Shown one piece after another: positions 1 through 7,366 of a stretch of DNA of 34,199 nucleotides. The position numbers were made by a program, and so were the translations under genes. The notes beneath the pieces are model-generated. The model was not told the DNA's origin. It did not search any database and worked only from the letters and a program-made list of their open reading frames with translations. Location of the stretch: the NCBI GenBank assembly GCA_902705825.1, contig CACSIL010000003.1, forward strand, positions 37,740 through 71,938. The letters are read 5' to 3'. Numbering within the stretch: the first letter of the stretch is position 1; each line of letters begins with the position of its first letter. This DNA comes from Halioglobus japonicus (GTDB taxonomy: Bacteria; Pseudomonadota; Gammaproteobacteria; Pseudomonadales; Halieaceae).

Positions 1-193
1 TGAAGGAGATCTCGCCAGCGGCTATCTGCCGGACCGTGACGGAGGGGGCCAAATCACTGTCGTCGTACAACTCGGGCAACGGCAACTCGCTGCGCACAGG
101 TATATCAAAAAAACGGTAGATGCCGCCTTGCGGATACTGGCGCTGAGAATCCGGGTACTCGCCGGGGTTGCCTGTTTGAGGATTGGAGTTCAT
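1..193 (-). CDS. N-terminus of HprK-related kinase-like protein (partial, cut by window edge)
   Basis: The reading frame starts with ATG at 193 and runs open off the left edge, giving 64 residues. After a polar Gln/Pro/Gly-rich start it has the segment IYRFFDIPVRSELPLPEL (about residues 25-42). This resembles the opening strand of HPr-kinase-related (PEP carboxykinase-like) proteins often found beside lasso-peptide and other small exported-peptide genes. No nucleotide-binding motif is visible because the catalytic part lies outside the window, so the family call rests on this segment alone. It is transcribed away from the small exported peptide at 427-633, with 233 bp between them, and no convincing promoter was seen there. 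Other families that begin with a similar beta strand cannot be excluded. Confidence 0.5.
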   Translation of the reverse strand, partial: MNSNPQTGNPGEYPDSQRQYPQGGIYRFFDIPVRSELPLPELYDDSDLAPSVTVRQIAAGEISF

Positions 194-426
194 CGCTGTG
201 TTTATCGGTTCTCGAGTTACAATCCATCGGCACATCGGATGATACTGTGCACCCTATAGCAAACAGCGGAAATATATCGCTTGTGCATGTATTATAGTAA
301 TGCAAATCTAGGTATCTGAACGATCTATATTTGCAACTGTAGTCTCGGGTGCTCTCGTTCCGGACATTCCGGGTGAAAAGTGTGCCCGCCTCATTCAGAC
401 AAAAGTTCAGGCAAAAAGGCAAAATC

Positions 427-633
427 ATGACGGTTAAAGACGATATGGCAGACGAGGGAAAAACGGAACCTGAGACAGACCTCAGCCGGCGCAATTTCGT
501 CAAACAGTCCAGCAAGGCACTCTACATTGCTCCCACACTGACCGTGCTCGGCTCCGCTCCGGCCTCGGCTCAGTTCGGCAGCCCTCCACCGCCACCTGGA
601 ACAGCGCCGGCACCACCAGAGCCCGGTAGATAA
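427..633 (+). CDS. small exported peptide with Tat-like leader and proline-rich tail
   Basis: The product is 68 residues from ATG 427, preceded by AAGG about eight bases upstream. The frame is open further upstream, but the extra residues lack an RBS. Residues 1-20 are acidic. A twin-arginine-like motif SRRNFVKQ follows at about 21-28. A moderately hydrophobic stretch ends in ASA-Q, which looks like a signal-peptidase I site near residue 49. The remaining tail of about 20 residues is almost only Pro, Gly and Ala, so the mature product would be a tiny proline-rich peptide. Such RR...APxLTxL...A leaders occur on small proteins near HprK-like kinase or peptide-modification genes. The divergent partial kinase-like gene at the window start fits that setting. 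Whether the tail is modified or secreted is unknown. Confidence 0.6.
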   Translation: MTVKDDMADEGKTEPETDLSRRNFVKQSSKALYIAPTLTVLGSAPASAQFGSPPPPPGTAPAPPEPGR

Positions 634-726
634 CCTCGAGACCAGCGATATGTCGCACGTTGCCAATAGAAACCAAGCCCCACTCACCATGGCCTCCACC
701 TGGAGCCACCCGCAGGATTGAAGACC

Positions 727-1521
727 ATGTCAATCAACACCCATATTAATCAGCTGTTTCGCATAGACCCGGAGAATAAACCCGCCATGGGAGCAATGCG
801 TGCACCGCTGGCCGCCCTGGCCTTATTGTGCATCACTGCAGCACTGGCGCCCCACCAGGCTGCAGCTCAGGCCTGCGGTGCTTCTCTTACATTAACCGCG
901 AATCAATGGACCATGGTCGGCATTCCCTGCGTACCTCCAGCGGGCAAAAAGACGATTGGTGATGTCTTTGGACCGAGTCTGGGGACAGAAGATTACGGTG
1001 TCACCTGGATTGCGTGGAAACGTGTTTATGATGACAACCAATGTGTCGTCTCCTCCGGCCCATCGGATTGCTACACCAAGTTGACACTGGCAAGTGCCGC
1101 TGACACCGGTGATGCATTCTGGATATACACCACGGAGCAGAAAACCTGGCAAGCCGGTTCTACGACAGGCAGCACACCCGGCCCGAACTTTGAGTTTCCT
1201 GCCAAGCTATCCCCGGATGGCAGCAGCCGCTACTATATGTTCGCCAACCCCTACTCCGGCACGGTTGATTGGTCTGATTTGACCTTCCCTACGCTCTGGT
1301 TTGGTTTTGCCTCTGTGAATCTGACAACGGCACAGGCCATCAACTACACGTTTGTCAGTAAAAACGTCCATTACTGGAATGGCAATACATACTACACACG
1401 TGATTTGAACAGCCCGGAAGCCACCTTTACAGCCAAGCATGCCGCCTGGCTTGAAATGCTCCAGCCAACGCCGACTAATTGGTGGCGCTCACCGGTAACC
1501 ATCCGAGTACCACAGCCATAA
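727..1521 (+). CDS. secreted four-cysteine protein, copy 1 of a tandem paralogue pair
   Basis: The protein is 264 residues long and I do not recognise its family. ATG 727 is preferred over the in-frame TTG at 718 because it gives exactly the same 26-residue pre-leader as the paralogue at 2297. A hydrophobic signal segment (PLAALALLCITAAL) ends in AAAQA near residue 49. The mature part starts ACG and carries four cysteines (ACG, IPCV, NQCV, SDCY), compatible with two disulfides. Recurrent NQWTMVGIP, YGVTWIAWKR and GDAFWIYTT segments look like a beta-rich domain of the GWNLIG...GYWI kind seen in bacterial surface proteins; that likeness is an inference. The paralogue is nearly identical over the first 90 mature residues and diverges in the middle. 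It is followed 30 bp later by another secreted protein gene, probably in one transcript. Confidence 0.8.
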   Translation: MSINTHINQLFRIDPENKPAMGAMRAPLAALALLCITAALAPHQAAAQACGASLTLTANQWTMVGIPCVPPAGKKTIGDVFGPSLGTEDYGVTWIAWKRVYDDNQCVVSSGPSDCYTKLTLASAADTGDAFWIYTTEQKTWQAGSTTGSTPGPNFEFPAKLSPDGSSRYYMFANPYSGTVDWSDLTFPTLWFGFASVNLTTAQAINYTFVSKNVHYWNGNTYYTRDLNSPEATFTAKHAAWLEMLQPTPTNWWRSPVTIRVPQP

Positions 1522-1551
1522 ACTTATCGTTCACGATAGCGGAAGACCGTC

Positions 1552-2244
1552 ATGAATTTGAAAATTGCACTACCTTTACTATTGGCGCTGGCGACAACTG
1601 CCTCCCCCAACCTGTCAGCTGCTGACCTGAAGTGGGGGGAATGGGCTGTGCAGTTCATCCTCACCGCTGAGGCCGAAGGCCTGGAGGATCCCTACAACAC
1701 TCTTGGTCATCGCTGGGATGCTTCCAGAGAACTGGACGATCACGACCTGCCCGAACTCAGCCAGACCTGGTCTGGCACCTATCTCAGCGTGATTTTCTAC
1801 CGCCCCGAATGGGACTCGGACAGAGAAACATATAACACCGACTACCACCGGGTGGAATATGGCAAAAGCGATGAATGGACATTTGAAGTCCGCAGTGACG
1901 ACCCCACCCGCGATCTCAGCCTGACCTGGGTCGGCCAAAGAACCGGAATGAGAACCATGGCGCTGGTGGATTTGCAGGAGGATATTGTGTTTCCGGCCGT
2001 TGTCGATGGCGAGGTGCAGACCTACAACTTCCGAATGAATGGCACCGTACGAGAGTTTGCCTGGCGGGTTCTGAGCTTGCGGGAATACCTGCAACTGGTA
2101 CGAGCGGGCAGAGAAGGCAATAAGGCCGCCAGGTTAAACCGCAAGAGCAACTGGCTGCCCAAAGGCTGGGGCCAGGGCGAAGGCAGGGGCCACCGTCGTG
2201 ACAGCCTGGCAGAGGGTTTGCCGGAGGATCCTTTTGGCGACTGA
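1552..2244 (+). CDS. secreted hypothetical protein between the two paralogues
   Basis: The protein is 230 residues, from ATG 1552 with GGAAG about six bases upstream. A signal peptide (MNLKIALPLLLALATTASPNLSA) is cleaved near residue 24. The mature protein is acidic and aromatic-rich (WGEWAVQF, YLSVIFYRPEWDSD, WTFEVRS) and has no cysteines. It ends in a basic Arg/Gly-rich stretch and an acidic tail. I see no enzyme motif and do not recognise the family. It lies 30 bp after the first four-cysteine paralogue and 52 bp before the second, so the three were probably expressed together. The matching spacer and short start-codon remnant after the second paralogue suggest that this gene once existed in two copies. 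Confidence 0.75.
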   Translation: MNLKIALPLLLALATTASPNLSAADLKWGEWAVQFILTAEAEGLEDPYNTLGHRWDASRELDDHDLPELSQTWSGTYLSVIFYRPEWDSDRETYNTDYHRVEYGKSDEWTFEVRSDDPTRDLSLTWVGQRTGMRTMALVDLQEDIVFPAVVDGEVQTYNFRMNGTVREFAWRVLSLREYLQLVRAGREGNKAARLNRKSNWLPKGWGQGEGRGHRRDSLAEGLPEDPFGD

Positions 2245-2296
2245 GATGCAGAGCGCCAGCAGCCTCCAGCAGATCATCCACAACGACGGGACAACC

Positions 2297-3094
2297 ATGC
2301 CATACCGTAACCGGAATTCGCAGAAAGAAGACAGACGACAGGTGTTCAAGCCTCTGGCAGAATTCTTGCACACACCGCTAGCGGCCATCGCTCTGCTTTG
2401 CGCCGCTGTCGCAGTCTCTCCACAGGCTGTCGGACAGGCCTGCGGCCCGTCCCTGACGCTGGCGGCAAACCAGTGGACTATGGTCGGCATTCCCTGCGTT
2501 CCACCAGCAGACAAACGAACTGTTGGCGATGTTTTTGGGCCCAGTCTGGGGACTGAAGATTACGGTGTCACCTGGATTGCCTGGAAGCGCGTTTATGATG
2601 ACAGCCAGTGTGCCGTCAGTTCCGGTCCATCGGATTGCTATGTCAAACTGACGCTGGCAAGCGCGGCGACCACCGGTGATGCGTTCTGGATCTACACCAC
2701 CGTAGAGGAAGAGTGGCAACCCGGTTCACTCACGGCCAGCACAAACGCTGCGTTTGTTGATATCCCCGTGCCGCTCTCCACCGATGGCAACAGCCGCTAC
2801 TTCATGTTCGCCAACCCCTATTCCGACACGGTTCAATGGGAGCGCAACGGCGACATAAGTTTCGTCGTAACCCGAGGAAATGGGAATACAGCTGTTTTCA
2901 ACCCTCGCCAGGCTATCAATCGCTCAATAGTGGGCAGCAATATCCATTACTGGAACGGCAACACTTACTATACCTATGCGCTGGACGACACCGACGCGAC
3001 ATTCAAAGCGAAAGAGTCTGTCTGGCTTGAAATGCTGAAGCCAACAAACGACCGACTCTCCACACCGGCGAACGTGCGCGTTTCAAAACCATAA
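2297..3094 (+). CDS. secreted four-cysteine protein, copy 2 of a tandem paralogue pair
   Basis: The protein is 265 residues from ATG 2297. The frame is open upstream to 2198, but that part overlaps the end of the previous gene and matches nothing in copy 1. It has a 26-residue pre-leader, a hydrophobic core (PLAAIALLCAAVAVSP) and a cleavage region before QACG, as in copy 1. All four cysteines are kept. By eye the first 90 mature residues are about 85 percent identical to copy 1. The middle (about residues 145-205) is reshuffled, and the end (HYWNGNTYYT, WLEMLKPT) is again conserved. This pattern fits a conserved scaffold with a variable central face. Function is unknown; a surface-exposed or matrix protein is only a guess. 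Confidence 0.8.
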   Translation: MPYRNRNSQKEDRRQVFKPLAEFLHTPLAAIALLCAAVAVSPQAVGQACGPSLTLAANQWTMVGIPCVPPADKRTVGDVFGPSLGTEDYGVTWIAWKRVYDDSQCAVSSGPSDCYVKLTLASAATTGDAFWIYTTVEEEWQPGSLTASTNAAFVDIPVPLSTDGNSRYFMFANPYSDTVQWERNGDISFVVTRGNGNTAVFNPRQAINRSIVGSNIHYWNGNTYYTYALDDTDATFKAKESVWLEMLKPTNDRLSTPANVRVSKP

Positions 3095-3124
3095 GCTTAC
3101 GAATAGGGATAGCGCGGGGCCATC

Positions 3125-3154
3125 ATGAAAGAGAAAGGGCACTTGCAGCCCTGA
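3125..3154 (+). pseudogene. possible remnant of a second copy of the 1552 gene
   Basis: Copy 2 of the paralogue pair is followed by a 30 bp spacer and then ATG, exactly as copy 1 is. The two spacers share 17 of 30 bases without gaps by eye, including GATAGCG at the same offset. The frame that starts here is MKEKGHLQP and then stop. It resembles the first codons of the 1552 gene only over about ten bases (GAAA...GCACT). The simplest reading is that the duplication covered both genes and the second companion gene was deleted. The evidence is short, so this is tentative. Confidence 0.35.
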
Positions 3155-3189
3155 TCAAGATTCTACTGACCAGGGTGTCTCTGGGTGGA

Positions 3190-4431
3190 TTACAGACTTA
3201 ACTCTACGCCGACGTTGAATACATAATCTCTGTAACTCAGGTTTTCAACATTTGAATTCTTGCGATCGTACGCATAGCCCGTGTACACATTCACCCAGCG
3301 GCGGAACTCGTAACCCACCTTCAGTGATGCGTTGAAGATATCGTCTTCTCTATTGTCAAATGACTGGGCATAGTTGTCCTGGCCCAGCAGACCACCCAAT
3401 TCGGAGTAAACACGGTCAGACCACTGGTGCGTCCAGGTGGCGGTAAAAACGTCGCGCTTGATGAAGTTGCCCTGCAAGGTGGTTTCTTCCGGGTGCCGGG
3501 TGCTCGTTACCAGGATGGTGTCCTGCTCCCGGGGTTGCATTAACAACTCCAGAGTCCAGCCCAGGCCGTCCCAGTCTTCGCGGCCAGATTCCTTAAACTC
3601 CTTGTCGATATAGCTAAGCTTGGCCGTACTGGTGAGGTTAGGTGTCACCTCCCATTGCAGGCCCGCAGAAACCGAGTTTTCATCGCTGTCCAGTTGGGCC
3701 AAATTATCAAAAGGATTTGGATAATGTATGCGTTTGAATGCGTACTCAGCCAGAATATCGGTGTTTGGGGCGATGGGATGGAAAAACGTGGTGGCTACCG
3801 TGGTCTCATCGCGGTCACGCGGCCGCGTGAGCTCCTTGAAGTTAGTGTACTGGCGCTCCATATATCCGACCTTCAGCAACAACCAGCCGACCTCGGCGTC
3901 GGAACCAAACTGGAGTGAGCCGCCCACATCTGCCTGATCGTACTCTATGGGTTTGGGCAGCACCTCGCCAATGAGGCCCTCGGAAAGCCCGGTACCCCTG
4001 TCCTCATGCAGGGAGGCCCAGCTGATAAACCCCTCCGCGATCCAGCGATCGGAAAACTCCATATGGGCTTCGCCGGAAAGTGTGTTGTCGAAATAATCGT
4101 TGTCGTCGTTGTGCCGACTGACCTGATACCAGGCGGCCTCGCCCTGGTAATTGAGCTGGTAGGTATTGTTGCGGTCCTGCGTCAGAATATTCAGGGCCGG
4201 CTGCGCGAAGTAAATCCAGCTGTCGGTTTGGTTGTTCTGCTGTAGGTAGATGTTGTCGCGGTGTTTGATTTCCACGCCAGCGGTGGGCGTTATCACAAAA
4301 GGGCCCGCTTCGATTGCAGCAGGGCCGTCTGGCACAGCCGCTGCCAGGGAGTGCTCCGAATAACCCAGCGAGAGGCCAAACAAAGCCAACGCACAAGCAA
4401 TGCCGGCCGAATCGAAAAAGCTGTGGCGCAT
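3190..4431 (-). CDS. outer-membrane beta-barrel protein, exopolysaccharide-type
   Basis: The product is 413 residues from ATG 4431, which has GAAGGA eight bases upstream. An open extension to 4518 has no such site and would bury the signal peptide. The hydrophobic leader (IACALALFGLSLG) ends near LAAA at about residue 31. The mature part starts with GPFVITPTAGVEIKHRDNIYLQ, followed by regular alternating aromatic beta strands to the C-terminus (YVFNVGVELSL). This layout is typical of the beta_barrel_2/EpsL-like outer-membrane proteins of exopolysaccharide loci. The divergent neighbour is an O-antigen-ligase-like protein, which supports a role in surface polysaccharide. The exact role (export channel, anchoring or synthesis control) is not shown by the sequence. 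Confidence 0.75.
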   Translation of the reverse strand: MRHSFFDSAGIACALALFGLSLGYSEHSLAAAVPDGPAAIEAGPFVITPTAGVEIKHRDNIYLQQNNQTDSWIYFAQPALNILTQDRNNTYQLNYQGEAAWYQVSRHNDDNDYFDNTLSGEAHMEFSDRWIAEGFISWASLHEDRGTGLSEGLIGEVLPKPIEYDQADVGGSLQFGSDAEVGWLLLKVGYMERQYTNFKELTRPRDRDETTVATTFFHPIAPNTDILAEYAFKRIHYPNPFDNLAQLDSDENSVSAGLQWEVTPNLTSTAKLSYIDKEFKESGREDWDGLGWTLELLMQPREQDTILVTSTRHPEETTLQGNFIKRDVFTATWTHQWSDRVYSELGGLLGQDNYAQSFDNREDDIFNASLKVGYEFRRWVNVYTGYAYDRKNSNVENLSYRDYVFNVGVELSL

Positions 4432-4711
4432 GCGGGGCGTCCTTCTCACTTCGAGAAATAGATATTGGCGAGGCGCAGGCGCATGGCCTGCAAATTCGGC
4501 GCTTACTACCATGTTCATTGGCTGTTATGTCAATCCGGTCGTGAGCGGCGCTGCAAAGAGGCCATTCTAACGCATAAAAGGCTGGAAATAGAGCATGACA
4601 CCGCGATGGCTTATTGCCAAGCGAATCGTGCATTGTTGGCAAGGATCGCTAGTCGCAATTTCCTCCCGCGCTGTATCATTGGCGTTTTACTGCCAGAGTG
4701 CACACTGGACG

Positions 4712-6061
4712 ATGTCTACGTCTGTCATTAAGTCATACCACTGGACAAATACCGCACTGTTCTACTACTTCCTGGCGATTCTGGCCTGGGCACCCCTGCC
4801 ATTGGCCAGTAACCGCGACTGGTCGACCGTACTGCTGTCGGGTTTACTGTTATCTGGTTTGCTGGGATACCTTCTATTACTCTATTTTGGCCATGCCGAA
4901 AAAACGGCCGCCCTGCGTCGGGCGCGGCCCGCACTGTATGCGCTGATAGCCGTTCAAATATGGGTAATGGTGCAGCTTGCACTGGGGATTAGCGTCGCGC
5001 CCGCCTCCACCAGGCTCGCTTTACTGCTGGGGCTGGCACTGGTGGCGGCATTTGTGCTGGTTCTGGCCCTGGTAGACTCGCGCGAAAGAATCCTCCGCAT
5101 CGCTCAGGTGATGGTGGGCTGCGCCGTATTCCAGGCTTTTTTCGCCAGCGCCATGGTCATGAGCGACATCGACCAGCTGCCATTTCTGGACAAGATATTT
5201 CTGCGCAGCAGTGCCAGCGGCACCTTCGTAAATCGCAACCATCTGGCGGGGTTTCTTGAAATGAACCTGGCGATCGGCATCGGCATGTTGGTCGCTCAGC
5301 TACATCGCCGTCCAGCAACCAATTGGCGCGAGTTCACGCGCCGCACAATAGACACCATCCTTAGCCGCAAATTCCGGCTGCGGCTGTATTTAGTCATCAT
5401 GGTAGTCGCCCTGGTGTTGACGCGTTCACGTATGGGAAACGTGGCGTTCTTTTCCAGCCTTCTGCTCTGTGGTGTGGCCGGCATGGTCCTGCAGCAGCGA
5501 GTCACGCGAAATGCTGTGCTGTTCTTCGTCAGCCTGCTGCTGATCGATATGTACATCGTGGGGAAATGGTTTGGAGTGAATGAGGTTGTCCAGCGACTAC
5601 AGCGCACGACACTTGAAACGGAAAAGCGCGACGAGGTCGCGCGCGACAGTATTGTCATGTGGCAGGATCACTTCTGGTTCGGGACAGGCGCGGACAGCTT
5701 TTTTGATGCCTACGTCCACGGCGGCTACATGAGTCCGGATTCCCTCTATTACCGACACGCCGAGAATGATTACCTGGAAATTGGCAGCGGTTTCGGGTTT
5801 GTCGGATTTACACTTCTGGGAAGCGCCGTACTAAGCAGCCTGTGGCAATCAATACAGGCGCAGCGAAGACGCCGCTCCAGTCTGCTACAGGGCCTGGGCT
5901 TCGCCAGTTGCATGGGTATCACCAGTATCCTGATTCACAGTTTCACGGATTTCAATTTACACATACCCGCTAACAGCTTGTGGTTCGTGGTATTGCTCGC
6001 CTTTGCCTGGGTGGCCGTAGCGGGGGAGACAGGCGCAGGCAAAGGCGTGGACTTGCGTTGA
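4712..6061 (+). CDS. O-antigen ligase/polymerase family membrane protein
   Basis: The protein is 449 residues with about ten to twelve hydrophobic segments, from ATG 4712. An open extension to 4595 looks non-coding. The Wzy_C/O-antigen ligase pattern is visible. NRNHLAG (about residues 174-180) precedes a membrane helix and TRSRMG (237-242) sits at a loop. The large periplasmic loop holds RDSIVMWQDHFWFGTGADSF, and YYRHAENDYLE with its His-Ala-x-Asn signature lies at about 347-356. Family members join or polymerise undecaprenyl-linked glycans on the periplasmic side of the inner membrane; ligase and polymerase cannot be told apart by sequence alone. It is divergent from the outer-membrane barrel gene, with 280 bp between. 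A FecR-domain gene starts 59 bp downstream, so it may lead the following operon. Confidence 0.8.
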   Translation: MSTSVIKSYHWTNTALFYYFLAILAWAPLPLASNRDWSTVLLSGLLLSGLLGYLLLLYFGHAEKTAALRRARPALYALIAVQIWVMVQLALGISVAPASTRLALLLGLALVAAFVLVLALVDSRERILRIAQVMVGCAVFQAFFASAMVMSDIDQLPFLDKIFLRSSASGTFVNRNHLAGFLEMNLAIGIGMLVAQLHRRPATNWREFTRRTIDTILSRKFRLRLYLVIMVVALVLTRSRMGNVAFFSSLLLCGVAGMVLQQRVTRNAVLFFVSLLLIDMYIVGKWFGVNEVVQRLQRTTLETEKRDEVARDSIVMWQDHFWFGTGADSFFDAYVHGGYMSPDSLYYRHAENDYLEIGSGFGFVGFTLLGSAVLSSLWQSIQAQRRRRSSLLQGLGFASCMGITSILIHSFTDFNLHIPANSLWFVVLLAFAWVAVAGETGAGKGVDLR

Positions 6062-6120
6062 TGATTTAGTAAGCCTATATTTGTACCCTCTATCCGACTC
6101 CTTACTGAAGGGTGCGAGTC

Positions 6121-6561
6121 ATGCCTGCAATTCTATCTTTTCGTAGTATGATCCTGCTGCTAGCGCTAGTCAGTGCTGGAGCCTGGTCTGCCGATGGTCG
6201 CATCCTGAGTTTCGAAGGCGATGTGAGGGTCAACGGTGAGCCCGTTACCGCAGACACACTGCTGAATAAAGAAGACACCATCACCACCGGGCCCAACGCA
6301 TCTGTCAAAGTTGTACTGTCCGACAACAGTGTGCTCGACCTCGACAGCGGCTCAGAAATCCTGATCAGTGATTACAGCTATGATGTCGACGAACCGACAT
6401 CAAACGCCAGCAAAGTGGACATCCTGTCTGGCACACTGCGTTACGTCAGCGGACGCATCGCAAAAGAAGATCCTGAGAATATCAGTTTTACAGCCGGCAA
6501 CTCTACCATCGGAGTGCGCGGTACGTTTATCAGCATTTCCGTCGCTCCCACCGAGGAGTAA
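6121..6561 (+). CDS. exported FecR-domain protein
   Basis: The protein is 146 residues. ATG 6121 has GAAGG eight bases upstream and is preferred over GTG 6112. A signal peptide (MILLLALVSAGAWS) is cut near residue 24. The rest is one FecR-type domain: GRILSFEGDVRVNGEPV, the ITTGPNASVKVVLSDNSVLDLDSGSEI stretch, and the closing NSTIGVRGTFISI segment. Classical FecR is a transmembrane anti-sigma regulator. This short form has no cytoplasmic part, so it is probably a periplasmic or surface-facing domain protein. Such proteins often sit beside CHASE2-domain cyclase genes, as here with one gene in between. The next gene follows within 3 bp. Confidence 0.8.
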   Translation: MPAILSFRSMILLLALVSAGAWSADGRILSFEGDVRVNGEPVTADTLLNKEDTITTGPNASVKVVLSDNSVLDLDSGSEILISDYSYDVDEPTSNASKVDILSGTLRYVSGRIAKEDPENISFTAGNSTIGVRGTFISISVAPTEE

Positions 6562-6564
6562 GTG

Positions 6565-7326
6565 GTGCGGCTACCCACCAAAGTTTTCCCTGCGGTCGTA
6601 CTGCTGGTCACCACCTCCATGGGTGCCTGGTCGGCCACAGACCTTCAAGTCAATGTTGAAGCAATGATCGGGGAAGCCACGCTGATAAGTGAAGGGGCTG
6701 GTGGGCAAGCGCAAACCCTTGTCATACCGACCGGCAAAGTCACCCAAAAGGACCCTGGCACCGGTCAAACAGTGCTGACACAGGCAACCGTAACTAACAA
6801 TGTAAATAGAGTGGTCCAGGCGATAGCCGCCGCATCACCAGATGCCGACAACCGCCGCCCCACTGACGATGGTTGCAGCCAGGGCAATGCGCCTCACAGG
6901 CTCTCCCCGCGGCCTGAATATGACCAAGCTGCTGCGGCCGCCATCGCGGCCGAACTGGAGGGCATGAGCACAGGTGACCTTATGATGGTAATGGCGGTAC
7001 TGATCAATAACGCCAACCATCTGTGTATCGACACCGCGACGTTCGTCTCTACAGTCCAGTTGATCTCTACAACACGCCAGGAGGAAGCTGCCAACATCGT
7101 CTATGTGGCCTCACTGCTCGATCCGGCAAACTCTGACAACTACGCTGATGTGGCGCGCAAGGTGGCTCCCACCCAAGCTGGCAAGATTGATGAGGTAGTA
7201 AAGGAAGCTGCGCAAAGGGATGTTCCGGAACCGTCATCTCCCCAGGCTAAACCCAAACCGACCATCAAGCCCCCGCAAGACATTCCTCCAGGGGGCGCAA
7301 TCGGCGGGCCTCCAAGTCCTGAATAG
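6565..7326 (+). CDS. exported protein of unknown function with proline-rich tail
   Basis: The start is GTG 6565, with AGGAG six bases upstream; the adjacent GTG at 6562 is the alternative. The product is about 253 residues. A signal peptide (VFPAVVLLVTTSMGAWSA) is cleaved near residue 24. The first part (TDLQVNVEAMIGEATLISEG..QTLVIPTGKV) may be a small beta domain. Residues 75-195 look helical and Ala-rich, with two cysteines (about residues 103 and 154) that could pair. The tail (PEPSSPQAKPKPTIKPPQDIPPGG) is a flexible Pro/Lys linker. I do not recognise a family. Tight coupling to the FecR gene and the position ahead of the CHASE2 cyclase suggest it belongs to the same envelope-sensing unit. 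Confidence 0.7.
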   Translation: MRLPTKVFPAVVLLVTTSMGAWSATDLQVNVEAMIGEATLISEGAGGQAQTLVIPTGKVTQKDPGTGQTVLTQATVTNNVNRVVQAIAAASPDADNRRPTDDGCSQGNAPHRLSPRPEYDQAAAAAIAAELEGMSTGDLMMVMAVLINNANHLCIDTATFVSTVQLISTTRQEEAANIVYVASLLDPANSDNYADVARKVAPTQAGKIDEVVKEAAQRDVPEPSSPQAKPKPTIKPPQDIPPGGAIGGPPSPE

Positions 7327-7366
7327 CGTCGGCATGTAGAACAACCGCAGGATAAATCAACCGCCC

